Source: Sabethes cyaneus (taxonomy: Eukaryota > Arthropoda > Insecta > Diptera > Culicidae). From it: a DNA stretch of 64,000 bases. Shown here in pieces: positions 1 through 10,800 of this stretch. Each line of letters starts with the position of its first letter. Positions within the stretch are counted from its first letter, which is position 1. Under the pieces are notes generated by a model. The model worked only from the letters and a program-made list of their open reading frames with translations, was not told the DNA's origin and did not search any database. Position numbers and translations under genes: made by a program. Location: assembly GCF_943734655.1 (NCBI RefSeq), contig NC_071353.1, positions 141,397,907-141,461,906 of the forward strand. Direction: 5' to 3'.

Positions 1-845
1 GCAGAATAATTAAAATTATGAAACATAGTAACCGAGCATCGCAGATGAAGCGTAGGAATGCAGAATGTAAAAAGGCAGAAATGTAAAAAATAGCGTAGGA
101 AGAAACAGCTGCTAAAGAGTAGGAACAAAAGGCAGGAGAAGAGTAAGAAGAAGCATAAGAATAAATGCAATAATAAGCGCAAGAAAATGCGTGAGAGAAA
201 ACGTTGAAAGCTTTACAAAGAAAAGTGTGAGAACAAACATAAGTAAAAGGGATACAAAAACATGAATTTCAGGAAAAAATGCAAGAAGACCAGGTAAAAA
301 TTCAGGAGAAAGAGCAGGAAACGTAGAAACAGGAAGGAGGAAGAAAAAGTAAAAATAAAAGTAGGACGAACAAGTCGCAAGAAAAAGTGAGAGGGAAAAG
401 TAGTAAAAATAGTAAGAAAAAGTGGGAAGAAAGCATAATGAGAAAAAGTAAGAAGAACAAGCCGGAATAAAAAGTATGTATAAGAAGCAAAAGTAAAAAA
501 TAATGAGGAAATAATTAGAAAAGTAGGCAGCAAAAATAGAAAGAAAAAGTAGTATACAATTAAAAAGGAGAAGGTAAAGTATGAAAAAAGTAAGAAGAAA
601 ATGTAGAAAGATGAAGCAGTAAGAATAAATAGGAAGAAATAGTTCGAAAAGTACTAAGAAACAGAAGAAAGAGAAAGGAGCAGGAAGAAAAAAAGAAAAG
701 AAAAAGTAAAAAGTAACAGAAAAATTGCAAGAAATAGGAAGAACAGGTACTAAAACAGATGAGAAGTAGGAAGCAAAAGCAAGACAAAAATGCAACAAGG
801 AGAAGTAGGAAGATGCCAGCGCTGTTGGCGATACGAAGACGATAT
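1..845. repeat. Degenerate purine-rich short-period array
   Basis: The stretch is almost all A and G on the + strand. It is built from variants of gaagaaaaagtagg with an irregular spacing of about 10-12 bases. Long open frames on the minus strand (for example 112-798) are only the pyrimidine complement and are Phe/Leu/Ser low-complexity. No gene is seen. The same type of sequence resumes after the SINE at 856-955. Confidence 0.85.
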
Positions 846-855
846 TTCTAGTATC

Positions 856-955
856 TTTTTATTATTATAGTCACTTTAACAGCTTGGGTCATTGGTGCCT
901 TCTGCGGGGTTGGGATTTGAACCCGGGTTCTCGGCGTGAGAGGTGTGAATGCACC
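856..955 (-). mobile_element. tRNA-derived SINE fragment
   Basis: Read on the minus strand this matches the fuller copy at 45058-45180. It has the 'ctcacgccgagaacc' head, a B-box-like 'gggttcaaatccc', then 'aaccccgcagaag' and the tail 'gttaaagtgactataat' followed by A/T. The A-box end is missing. It interrupts the purine-rich array on both sides. Similarity to mosquito tRNA-derived SINEs is inferred from the box structure, not from a search. Confidence 0.75.
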
Positions 956-957
956 CG

Positions 958-1455
958 GATTGGTTTCTTGTATTTTTATTAAAGAAGAACTAGACAAAGT
1001 TTTAGGAAGAAACAGTAGGAAGAAAAAAATGATCGAAAAACTTATTAGAAAAAGTAAGAGCATAAGCATCCAGAAAGAGTCAAAAGAAAAAGTAGTAAAA
1101 ATACTAAGAAAAATTAGGAAGAAAAAGTACTAATAAAGAAACAGTAGCAAAAAAAAATTGAAAAATAATAGTAAGCAAAAGTAGGAAGGTAGGAAAACAT
1201 AGAAGTGAAAGCAGAAGACGAGTAAGAAAAAGCAAAGAAAAAAGTGCAAGAAGAAGCGTGAAAAAAAAACGTTTGTAGTTTTACAAAGAAAAGTGAAAGG
1301 TTAAACATAAGTAAAAGGGATACAGAACATTAGAAAGACTGAAGAAAAGGCAAAAGAAAAGGAAAATAAAAGCAGGCAGAAAATATACAAGAAAAAAAGA
1401 AGAAAAAATAGGAATGAAAAGTAGCAAGAAAAAGTAAGAAGAAGCAGATCAAATG
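958..1455. repeat. Continuation of the purine-rich array
   Basis: The motif 'ggaagaaacagtaggaag' and its variants continue after the SINE, ending near 'aagaagcagatc'. The composition matches 1-845, so the SINE appears to have inserted into one array. The frame at 936-1133 is a shadow of this low-complexity sequence. Confidence 0.8.
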
Positions 1456-2600
1456 GTTTACGTTTTACCTCTTCAATTCAATATTTCCCTTTAAAAAGTG
1501 GGCAATTTTTTTTAAATAATATGAGCGTCGATAAGATTTTTATCTGTGCAATTCATCACCATCAATTTCTTACCAGTTCAATCTTTCTCAACTACAACAT
1601 CTGTATGCGCAATAAAAAGCTTATTTTCTTATGCGTCCCTGAACTCACGTGACAACACATACCAACGCACAAATCTCACCCGTTCACTTTTCACCACTCA
1701 CTCTCCAGATGGTGTGTCAAAATCACTTCCGCTTGTGGGGCCAGCTGCTGCGTACCTACTTCTTTGTTGATAAACAAACGCAGATAATAATGTTGAAGAG
1801 CGACGAGCCACCACACCACAAAGCAAGCGCCGCGCAATGCGCAATCCTCCACAAAGCTGTCATAATAAGCTGCTTCTGCTGCTGCTGCTGTTGAGCTTCA
1901 CCTTCACAGTTCACGCAACGGTGCGGTGTTGTTCGAACATTTCACCATACGGCAAACGTGTCCGGACTTATCTTTTCTTTCTCGGGCCGCAAAGATAAGC
2001 CCAACAGAAGAGGCCATCGGTGTTGTTCCCCTCTGGATGAAAGACGCTAGCACTAGCTGGGCGCTTTTGGAAAGTTTAAAAAAGTTAAGTATATTTTTAA
2101 GTCGTGTGTTCTAATCTAAAGGACTTCCTGTAGAAACGCAAATCGTAAGTTTGAAAACAATCGTTCGATCTGAAGATGAACCTACCCTGCTGATGTCTGA
2201 TGATGGCATCGAATGCCATTGCGCACGTATGGACGCATGGTCGTGGAACAATAATAGCGTTGTCGCTTCATCAAGTTGGTTGGTTGGGGAAGTTGCGCTG
2301 TTGCGATGTCTCACGGCCACGGTCGTCACACCTTTCTGGGTGTTTTATTGCACGACAAAGCTAGGTATTGCAATCGACTACGATTTGCTTGCTAAATATG
2401 GTCAAAAGTCCAAACGAAAGCGGCCGCCGCACTCATGACGGATAAAAAACCCGTCAAGGCTTGGTGTGCCTCTTGCGGTGCCGGTCGAGAGGGTGGCTGG
2501 CTGAATGGGCGCAGAGTGGTTTCTCAGATAAGGTTTGAATTTTTATGATATTCGTGGTGTGGTATTGGTTACATGGCGGTGGCAGCTGCTGAATCAGCGA
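1456..2600. other. No gene recognised upstream of Mical
   Basis: Non-repetitive sequence with short open frames on both strands that resemble no known protein. It includes a short CTG run near 1870-1893. It could hold upstream regulatory sequence for Mical, but no specific element can be named. Confidence 0.4.
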
Positions 2601-2639
2601 AGGGGAAAAGCTTTTTTTTATATTTGTCACTTGCCATTC

Positions 2640-3110
2640 AGTAGTGTCGGTTGATGTTGTTATTTGTTGATGTTGTTTTAGATAAACAACGGTGTGCTGT
2701 GCGGTGTTTTATATGTACTCACGACTTTTAAGCGAACATAAAGCTCCGTTATGACCATCTGAGGTCACTCGGCTCGTTTACGTTCGTAAGCCGCAGTCGT
2801 AGTCGATGGTTTCATATGTTAGTGACCCCACAGCAGTGTAGTACTCAGCGGTGCTCATTCATCATCCATTGGTCAAAAGTGTGTTGAAAAGCAAACAGTT
2901 TCGTCAAGCGTCGTTGTCGTTGTTGTCATCGTCCTCCGGTTGCAATTTTCATATCTACCGGCGCGGCGGCACTGAAAGTGAACGTTTTTTTCAGTGACTA
3001 ATTCTTGCGAAGAGTGTGTGATGCCTTATGGGGACCTCCTTTGTGGGTGGGAGGACTCGGCACCAGTCAGTCGCGTTTGACGCGTGATCGTGAGTAGGTG
3101 TTATTTAGTA
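2640..3110 (+). promoter_or_regulatory. Mical: Possible Mical promoter and non-coding first exon
   Basis: The Mical start codon sits one base after a splice acceptor (tctattttcag at 7530-7540), so an upstream non-coding exon must exist. This unique, GC-richer stretch is the best candidate in the window. It has Inr-like TCAGT near 2991, GTT/GTC-rich UTR-like sequence at 2905-2945 and a donor-like cgtgagtagg near 3089. This is composition and motif inference only; the real first exon could be further upstream, outside the window. Confidence 0.25.
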
Positions 3111-4044
3111 GCGCAAATGTTGAATTCGGCCACGGGCAGAACCGTAACCCTTTAGCAGCCGGAACGTATTACGGCTTGCTTCGTGTAAACAAAACAAGAA
3201 CAGCAAGAAGTAAACCACCTAGCTTATCGCCTTATTCGGGAAGTTACTGACAAGAGGAAAGTGGTGTACTAGTGTAACCGTAATTAGTTGCTCGGAAGGT
3301 TAACCTAAAGCCAATTATCGCTAAAGTATTAGTCTTAATCCGTGTTGCACTTGAAGGAATGGGTCAAGTGTATATTTGTGGTGAAACATATAACTGGATT
3401 TGTGTTATCTTAAAAACTAACGTAATTTTTTCGATAAAATTTAAGTTTAAGTTTGTCTTGTAATTTCTTTACCTTACATCACTTGAGCATGGCTCATGCT
3501 GTGTCGAAAAGTTGTGTTGTTCGTTTAACTCGGTTCTGTGTTGTTTGTTATTAGTATTCTAGGCGTTTCTGAAACCGCAATTAGATACACCCTAGTTCTA
3601 CACCCTAGTAAAGTTTTGTGTTAGTTTTGTGTGATGTGTTCCCGAAATATGCACGTCACACGATCTGCCGTAGCCGTTTTCGTTCGACTGAATCATTTAC
3701 TGTCTTGTAGTAGATGAAAATGTTACGAGTGACACGTTGTACTTTCAACACTTGTGTAAATTACTTGGCTGGTATTTGGTAATTTGCGTATGGCACAGTT
3801 TGGTCAGTTCCATTTCTGCTGATTATAGAAGACTTTAATCGCCAGTTACCCAGACATCTCAGAACTCGCTAATCGCTTTTGACTTACTCGAGCCATCTTA
3901 CCATGCTGGGCCTTCTGTTCCTGGTGCTCCGGTGAGGTTGAAGAGAACCGCTTTCGTTGCACTGTCGTCTAGCATCCAATGTTCGTGGTTTTTTGCAATG
4001 TCAGTCTAAATATTGCATCTGGACCCAGTGTCCTCAAAAATAAG
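3111..4044. other. Intergenic or intronic, nothing recognised
   Basis: Unique sequence with no long reading frame and no repeat structure that I can see. If the preceding promoter call is right, this is the start of Mical intron 1. Confidence 0.35.
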
Positions 4045-5262
4045 TGCTGTGTGGCCGGTTACAACTGAACCTGTCGTCTTGCAAATTGGCGCTGAGTGGC
4101 CCGAATATCGCATTTAGACCTGTTCTCAAAAATTAGCGCTGAGTTGCCCGATTATCGCACCCGAATTGGCGTTGAGTGGTCCGATTATTATAGCTGAGTG
4201 TCCCGATTATCGCACCCGAATTAGCGTTGAGTGATCGAATTATTATACACGAATTGGCGCTGAGTGGCCCGATTATTATACCTCAATTGGCGCTGAGTGG
4301 TCCGATTATTATATACGAATTGGTGTTGAGTGGCCCGATTATCTCACCCAAATTGGTACTGAGTGGCCCGATTATTATACCCAAATTGGCGCTGAGTGCC
4401 TCGATTGTCACTCGCCAATTGGCGCTGAGTGACCCGATTATCTCACCCGAATTGGCAATGAGTGGTCCGATTATTATTCACGAATTGGCGCTTAGTAGCC
4501 CAATTATCTTACCCGAATTGGCACTGAATGGCCCGATTATCACACCTGAACTGGCGATGAGTGGCCCGATTATCACACCCGAACTGGCGATGAGTGGCCC
4601 GATTATCTCACCCAAATTGGCGCTGAGTGGCTCGATTATCTCACCCAAATTGGCGCTGAGTGGCTTGATTATCACACACGAATTGGCATTGAGTAGGCCA
4701 ATTATTATAGTTGAGTGTCCCGATTATCGCACCCGAATTGGCAATGAGTGGTCCGATTATTATTCACGAAATGGCGCTTAGTGGTCCAATTATCTCACCC
4801 GAATTGGCAATGAGTGGTCCGATCATTATTCACGAATTGGGCCTGAATGGCCCGATTTTCGCACCCGAATTGGCGTTGAATGGCCCGATTATAACATCCA
4901 AATTGGCGCTGAGTGCTTCGATTATCACACTAGAATTGGCGCTGAGTGGCCCGATTATCACGCCCGAAATGGCGCTGAGTCCCGATTATCTGACCCGAAT
5001 TGGCGCTGAATGGCCCGATTATCACACTCGAATTGGCGCTGAGTGGCCCGATTATCACAACCAAAATGGCGCTGAGTAGCACGATTATCATACCCGAATT
5101 AGGGTTGAGTGACCCGATTATCATACCACAATTGGCATTGAGTGGCCCGATTATCGCAGCCGAATTAGCGTTGAGTGGTCCGAATATCACACACGAATTG
5201 GCGACGAGTGGTCCGTTCATTACACGCGAATTGGCGCTGAATAGCCCGATTATCATACGAAG
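4045..5262. repeat. 33-bp minisatellite, about 35 units
   Basis: A tandem array whose unit is about 33 bases, with core segments 'cccgattatcacacccga' and 'attggcgctgagtgg'. Units diverge at a few positions (ctcaccc/cacaccc, ggcgctg/ggcaatg). Because 33 is a multiple of 3, several frames stay open on both strands and would encode an 11-residue repeat like GPIITPELALS. Indels of one to four bases (for example near 4978) break these frames, which argues against coding. First units at 4045-4200 are more decayed. Confidence 0.9.
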
Positions 5263-5845
5263 GTTCCATTACGACGTGCGAATGAACGAAACGAACTGTC
5301 AGCGGACTAGCTGGATTCTGTCTCTGGTGATTGCTTGCTGGTTACAGCTGTACAACCCAAATTTGGCTGCGTAGTCCGAGGTTTGCGTTCACAGGCGAAT
5401 TTTCTAACCACAAACTGAGCGCTTGTTGGGATGAATACATTCTCGGACACTGCAAGCTTCCTTGCTGTGCAGCCCTCCTACTACTAACTGAATCCAAGAA
5501 CCGGAGATTCAATAGCTTGATGCATCTTGTTAAGTGGCTGTAATTCACCCACACCAGTATAACTCTACTCGGGGTTTTGTTGCTTAACGGCTGCGAAGTG
5601 TAGTTGAAGCATCGTGAATTACATCCAATTTCTCCTGCAGTAATGCAGCAACACGGTCGTTGGACTTGAAGTCCCGCGAGTGAATCGATGCAGCTACTAT
5701 TTCACTACCAAAAATATCACGTGTTGTAGCGGTATGACAGCACAATAGATGGATTTGAGGATTTGACTCCTTTTTGCTATCCATTATCCATACAGCTGTT
5801 TGTTTGCTTTATTTGTATGATTCACTGAAATGTACGATACACCGA
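5263..5845. other. No gene recognised
   Basis: Unique sequence after the minisatellite. Short frames on both strands overlap each other and show no domain, so I do not call a gene. Confidence 0.35.
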
Positions 5846-5905
5846 CCACCTTTTGGGAGAACAATGTAACGTAGTGAAATTATTCTAAATATTGTCATTC
5901 ACCAA
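5846..5905. repeat. Left copy of a ~60-bp direct repeat pair
   Basis: The segment 'ttttgggagaacaatgtaac' and its continuation to 'attgtcattcacc' recur in the same orientation at 7397-7456 with about 80% identity by eye. The pair brackets the non-LTR remnant at 6430-7290. It may mark the ends of a decayed insertion or simply two copies of a short repeat. Confidence 0.55.
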
Positions 5906-6429
5906 TTGTTTCTTGCAAATACATGTAGTCTTTTTATTTTAACCGAAGTTTCTTTCAGCATCTTAGCAGAATCTAGAAGTAGAGATAGATGAAGATTTAG
6001 AGTAAAAGTGGGTTTTCTGTTTAATTGCTTTTTTTGTGCAATGCAAAGCTGAGACCTTTGACCCCTCGCATATTTTTGTTTGTTTCCATAGTTTTCATTT
6101 TTCAAATATAATATATCGTTCTTTTACAAATAAGGATCAATTTGATTCTGCTCTATTAACTTTGTTTCAGCTATTTTGTGTGACTTTTTTAATTTGCATT
6201 ATAGTTCGAAAAAGATAAAATCCTCCCAATGAATCTCATGTTTTTGCATTAACTTTCTAATGAAGTCAGACATTTGAACAGACGAAAAAACGGTGGCTTA
6301 CTTCAACCGGCAGATTTTCCAGTTTGGCAAAAAGGACGAACTACGAACCTATAAGTGTTACTTCAATGATCTTCCTAACTTTCTGCTCTTTTCCCTTCAC
6401 GTTTTGTCCTGACTTAGTGTTACTATAGA

Positions 6430-6770
6430 ACAGACACATGTTTCATTATATTCTTCTACCATTTCCTTCGTCTGTTGAAAAGACTTACTAACTTCACTTT
6501 ACTCAAGTGGTGAACGTCCGTTATCGATCCTCCGCCGAACAGATGATGGTCCTCCAGTACGGCCGGTCCTGGGCTACCGTTCTCTAACTCCCTCGAACAC
6601 CAGCTGAACGCGCATCGTTCTCGACAGCGCACGTCCATCGAGTGTGGAGTCTGCCACGAAATCTACGGCCTCTTCTTGGTTCTCTACTGAAAATAGTTTT
6701 GGCTACTCTTCCGTCGGGCACGTGCCCAGCCCTCTGCAGCCTGCCATATTGTATTAGCTTCTCATATTAG
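6430..6770 (-). mobile_element. Non-LTR retrotransposon pol C-terminus, remnant
   Basis: On the minus strand the translation runs through segments like GRVAKTIFSREPRRGRR, FRGRLHTRW and RTVAQDRPYW. This is the conserved C-terminal tail of mosquito endonuclease/reverse transcriptase ORFs (LOA/Loner-like type, by memory of the family). Stops and frameshifts show it is dead. The same tail type occurs at 16534-16734 and 32542-32853. The following 6771-7290 looks like 3' sequence of the same element with the tag 'gtcgataaagaagggt'. Confidence 0.65.
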
Positions 6771-7396
6771 CTTATTAGCTTATTTCAGCATACTTTGAAA
6801 TGTAGAAAGCACTACCGTTATAAAAAAAATCTTCCTGATCAGGTTGGTGCTCGTTGGCGAATGATCGCAGGTATTCACTAAGATTCCAATGGTTTCTCTC
6901 CAACGATTAAATTGGTTTGAGTTGATAAATACTAGAAATATAGGAATTTTCCTCGCGTAATCTACGACATTCTGGTCCCTATCTAGGGCATTTAGTGATT
7001 TGCAGCTCCAAGTACCCAGTTTCCATTCACCGTCCTCAAATCCTCGCCTAGGTTGTCGACAATAAGTCCCACAAAACTCGAATCACCTTCCATCGTTATT
7101 AGGGAAAATTTTGTTAGGGTGAGATTATATCGAATCTCTGAACCCTATTTAGTTCCTATTGCTTGTCCGACCGCTCACTGAACCTAATTGTCCTGTAGTC
7201 TGTAATTTTCGTGTACCTTAATAATAATCGGTTGGATAGTCTGTCGATAAAGAAGGGTTAAGTCTCAAAAACGTCATATTCAAGCCTTTGCTTTGCACCT
7301 TACATCTATATCTCCAGCTGCTCCGCCATGCGATACGTCTCGAAACTTTTTGTACAGTTAGGCTATGGACTGTTTATTTAGCTGTTAATTTTACAC

Positions 7397-7456
7397 CGCC
7401 CCCCTTTTGGAAGAATAATGTAACGAAGTGTAATAATTCTAAAAATTGTCATTTCT
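7397..7456. repeat. Right copy of the ~60-bp direct repeat
   Basis: Matches 5846-5905 in direct orientation ('ttttggaagaataatgtaac' through 'aattgtcatttctcac'). It ends about 80 bases before the first Mical coding exon. Confidence 0.55.
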
Positions 7457-7540
7457 CACATAATACAATATAATGATAGATTTGTTTTAAAACTAACACA
7501 CCTACTCTAATGTCACCGTCTGCTTCTCGTCTATTTTCAG

Positions 7541-7883
7541 AATGAATCCCGCCATCAGTGAACACGAGGCAGCTTCGCTGGCCGCGGAAATGTTCGACCA
7601 TTTCTGCGCCGCGACCACAATGCGACAGATACTCGGTCTGTACCGAAACATGTGTGATATCCTGGGCCTGCGGCCCGGTCCGTTGAACGAGTTCTATCCC
7701 AAATTCAAGGCGAAAATTCGCAACTGGAAGGCGCAGGCGCTGTGGAAAAAGTTCGATGCTCGCGCCTCGCATCGCGTGTACAACAAAGGCACTGCCGCCA
7801 GCGGCACCCGTGTTCTAGTCATCGGCGCCGGACCCTGCGGTCTGCGCACGGCAATCGAAGCGCAGCTGCTCGGTGCCAAAGTG
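7541..7883 (+). CDS. Mical: Mical exon 1: start and FAD-binding motif
   Basis: ATG at 7542 directly follows the acceptor tctattttcag. It encodes 114 residues, from MNPAISEHEAA to LLGAKV, ending in phase 0 before the donor GTAAGT at 7884. VLVIGAGPCG at residues 91-100 carries the GxGxxG dinucleotide-binding loop typical of the MICAL flavin domain. The preceding helical segment (LFDHF-like, KIRNWKAQALW) is also family-typical. The start is chosen because upstream sequence is intronic and the N terminus matches the family length. Confidence 0.95.
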
Positions 7884-10800
7884 GTAAGTCGATGCGCCTC
7901 TCAACCTCTCTGACCTGTCAATCCCTCGCACCGGATATTGATTCCCGAAATTTGTTCGCTTGTTTTGTTCAAACTTCTTCCCTATAGGTTGTTGTTGAAA
8001 AGCGTGATAGGATTACTAGAAATAACGTACTACATCTGTGGCCATTTCTAATCACCGATCTCAAGGCGCTTGGAGCGAAGAAATTTTACGGTAAGTTCTG
8101 TGCCGGTTCCATCGACCACATCTCGATTCGGCAGCTGCAGTGCATTCTGCTCAAAGTGGCCCTCCTGCTGGGCGTTGAGATTCACGAGGGTGTGTCGTTC
8201 ATCCGCGAGATCGAACCGAAGGACGGCTGCGGATGGCGCGCGGCCGTCTCACCGGAAGACCACGCCGTATCACACTACGAATTCGATGTACTAATCGGTG
8301 CCGACGGCAAGCGAAACACGCTGGAAGGTTTCAAGCGAAAAGAGTTCCGCGGCAAGCTAGCGATCGCCATCACTGCCAACTTCATCAACAAGAAAACCGA
8401 AGCGGAAGCCAAAGTGGAGGAAATCAGCGGCGTGGCATTCATATTCAATCAATCGTTCTTCAAAGAGCTGTACCAAACCACGGGCATAGATTTAGAGAAC
8501 ATTGTCTACTACAAAGACGAAACGCACTATTTTGTGATGACAGCGAAAAAACACAGCCTTCTGGACAAGGGTGTAATAATTCAGGACTATGCCGACCCGG
8601 CCGAGCTGCTCTCGTCGGCAAACGTAGACACGTCCAAGCTGTTGGACTATGCCCGCGAAGCGGCCGATTTCTCCACCAAATATCAGATGCCGAACCTGGA
8701 GTTTGCAGTCAATCACTACGGCAAACCGGACGTAGCGATGTTCGATTTCACCTCCATGTTTGCGGCAGACAATTCGTGCAAGCTTACCGTTCGAAAGAAC
8801 TATCGGCTGCTGTCCTGTTTGGTTGGTGACAGTCTGCTGGAACCGTTTTGGCCAACAGGATCCGGTTGTGCTCGAGGTTTCCTCTCCAGTATGGATGCAG
8901 CGTACGCAATAAAGCTTTTCTCAAACTCTAAGAACAGCCTTCTAGCGGTGCTAGCACAACGCGAATCCATCTACCGGCTTCTAGCGCAAACCACTCCGGA
9001 GAACCTGCATCGGGATATTGGAGCTTACACACTTGATCCAAGTACCAGGTATCCGAACCTGAACAAATCTTCGGTTAACATGATCCAGGTAAAGCATCTA
9101 CTGGACACCGACGATCCCACGCTGCTGGAACAGACGTTCCTGGACAGCAATTCGCTTACGGCCGGTCCGGAAGTATCTATCACCAAACGCAAGCGGCGCA
9201 CCAACGACACCGTTCCGCTGGGTACCGTACTTCTGCGGTGGGTCAAATCGCAGCTCAAAGACAGCGCTTTCGTACAAGATCTCACCGATGCGGCACAGTG
9301 CTTCATCAACGGGCGCGTTCTGTGTACGTTGATCAACCGCTATCGACCGGATCTGGTTAATCTCGAGGAGCTCGAAATATGCACGCCCGAGGACTGCAAC
9401 GAGCACGCGTTTTCGATTCTGGAGGATCATCTTGGTAAGTGTCGCGCGTTTCGCTCCCGCAATACGGGATGTTAAGTGTGTTTCTAACTAAAAAACTTCC
9501 TGTAGGAATTCCTCGTGTCATGTCTGGCCAGGAGTCGGTGACATTGGGTGGGGTCGACTCGAAGCTGTGGTTGAACTACCTCGAACAGATATGCGAAGTG
9601 TTCCGCGGTGAAATCCCCCACGTCAAACACCCCAAGCTGGATTACGCCGAGTTCAAGCAAAAGCAGCAGATCAACAGCATGGAAGAGTTCGCGAAACTGC
9701 GTCGATTCGCCGCGAATCGAATGGCCACCATGAACGAACCAGCAGCGGTGACTCCCGGTACTGCGACGGCCGGTACTGCCAGGAAGTCTTCCAACTACTT
9801 TCACACCAACGAAGAGGAACGTATCAAGCGCAGTCGCAAGGTGCTGGGCGCAGAATCTAGTCCAAGTAATATTCTTTGTAGTCTAGTGTGTGGAAGTATT
9901 GTGCTAAAGAACTTTTTCTATTCTCTCAATTCCTCGCCCACTCGGTACGCTACTACTACTACTGATACGTCTGATTGTTGACTTGAACTACTGATCCCCC
10001 GAAAAATAAAAACCCGTAACACACACAACCAATGTCCACAGTGGCTTCACCACAAACTGATACCACGAAGCGAGCCAAGAAACGTCGTAGCTATGAGAAA
10101 TTTGGAAATATTGTAAGTATTACGAGCGTCGGCCGATTCTTGGTCGCCGTCTGTCTCGTCCATTTCGCATTTCAGCCACCATTCGCGCGGATGGTCGGTT
10201 TCGATCGATTCTTCCCAGTAGTACATCGCTCACACGGACAGCTCGTCGCTGCCAGTGGCCAGTAGTGATTATAAAAACTCCTTGCCAATACAATCAAGCA
10301 TCACTATCATTATGTGTACGAGTACCGACACGAAAATACACCGCACCACTACAACCACAACCACCACCACCACAACCAAAAACCTCAACCTCGATTTTTC
10401 ATACTCTACTACTACTATAGGCGTACAAGCTTGCTAATAAATGCATGTATGTTATGTACAGGTGCTTTGTAGATTTTAACCAACTATTGTACCAAAATCT
10501 ATGTATTCATTAGCTGTAAGAGTAGTGATTGTAGTACTAGATCAGTATAGTAGCATAAATTGTCCGTATTAACTCATTATACATATTTTAATGCATGATC
10601 ATCGCTTTCATTCTACTACTACTACTCGTGTAACCTTGCTTCGTAAGAATGATTCGCTTTCTATTCGAAACCAGGATGTGAACGGTAATTTTACGCCGAA
10701 ATCCGATACTGATTGTAGTTCTACCGATAGTGTCTGCTCAGAAAGTCCTCTCACCGAACAGTCAAAATATTCCAATCTTACCGAAATCCTCCATGCCATT

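Noticed and set aside
112..798. 228-codon minus-strand frame
   Set aside because: It is the pyrimidine complement of a purine-rich array; only Phe/Leu/Ser/Tyr low complexity, no domain.
4045..5262. CRISPR-like array
   Set aside because: Units are contiguous and diverged with no unique spacers, in a eukaryotic genome.
4227..5374. Long repeated-peptide frames in the 33-bp array
   Set aside because: The frame moves between blocks because of small indels, both strands are equally open, and no start or splice context is present.
9866..9981. Read-through end of exon 3 as a real isoform terminus
   Set aside because: Low-complexity 38-residue extension; the donor at 9866 joins in phase to exon 4.
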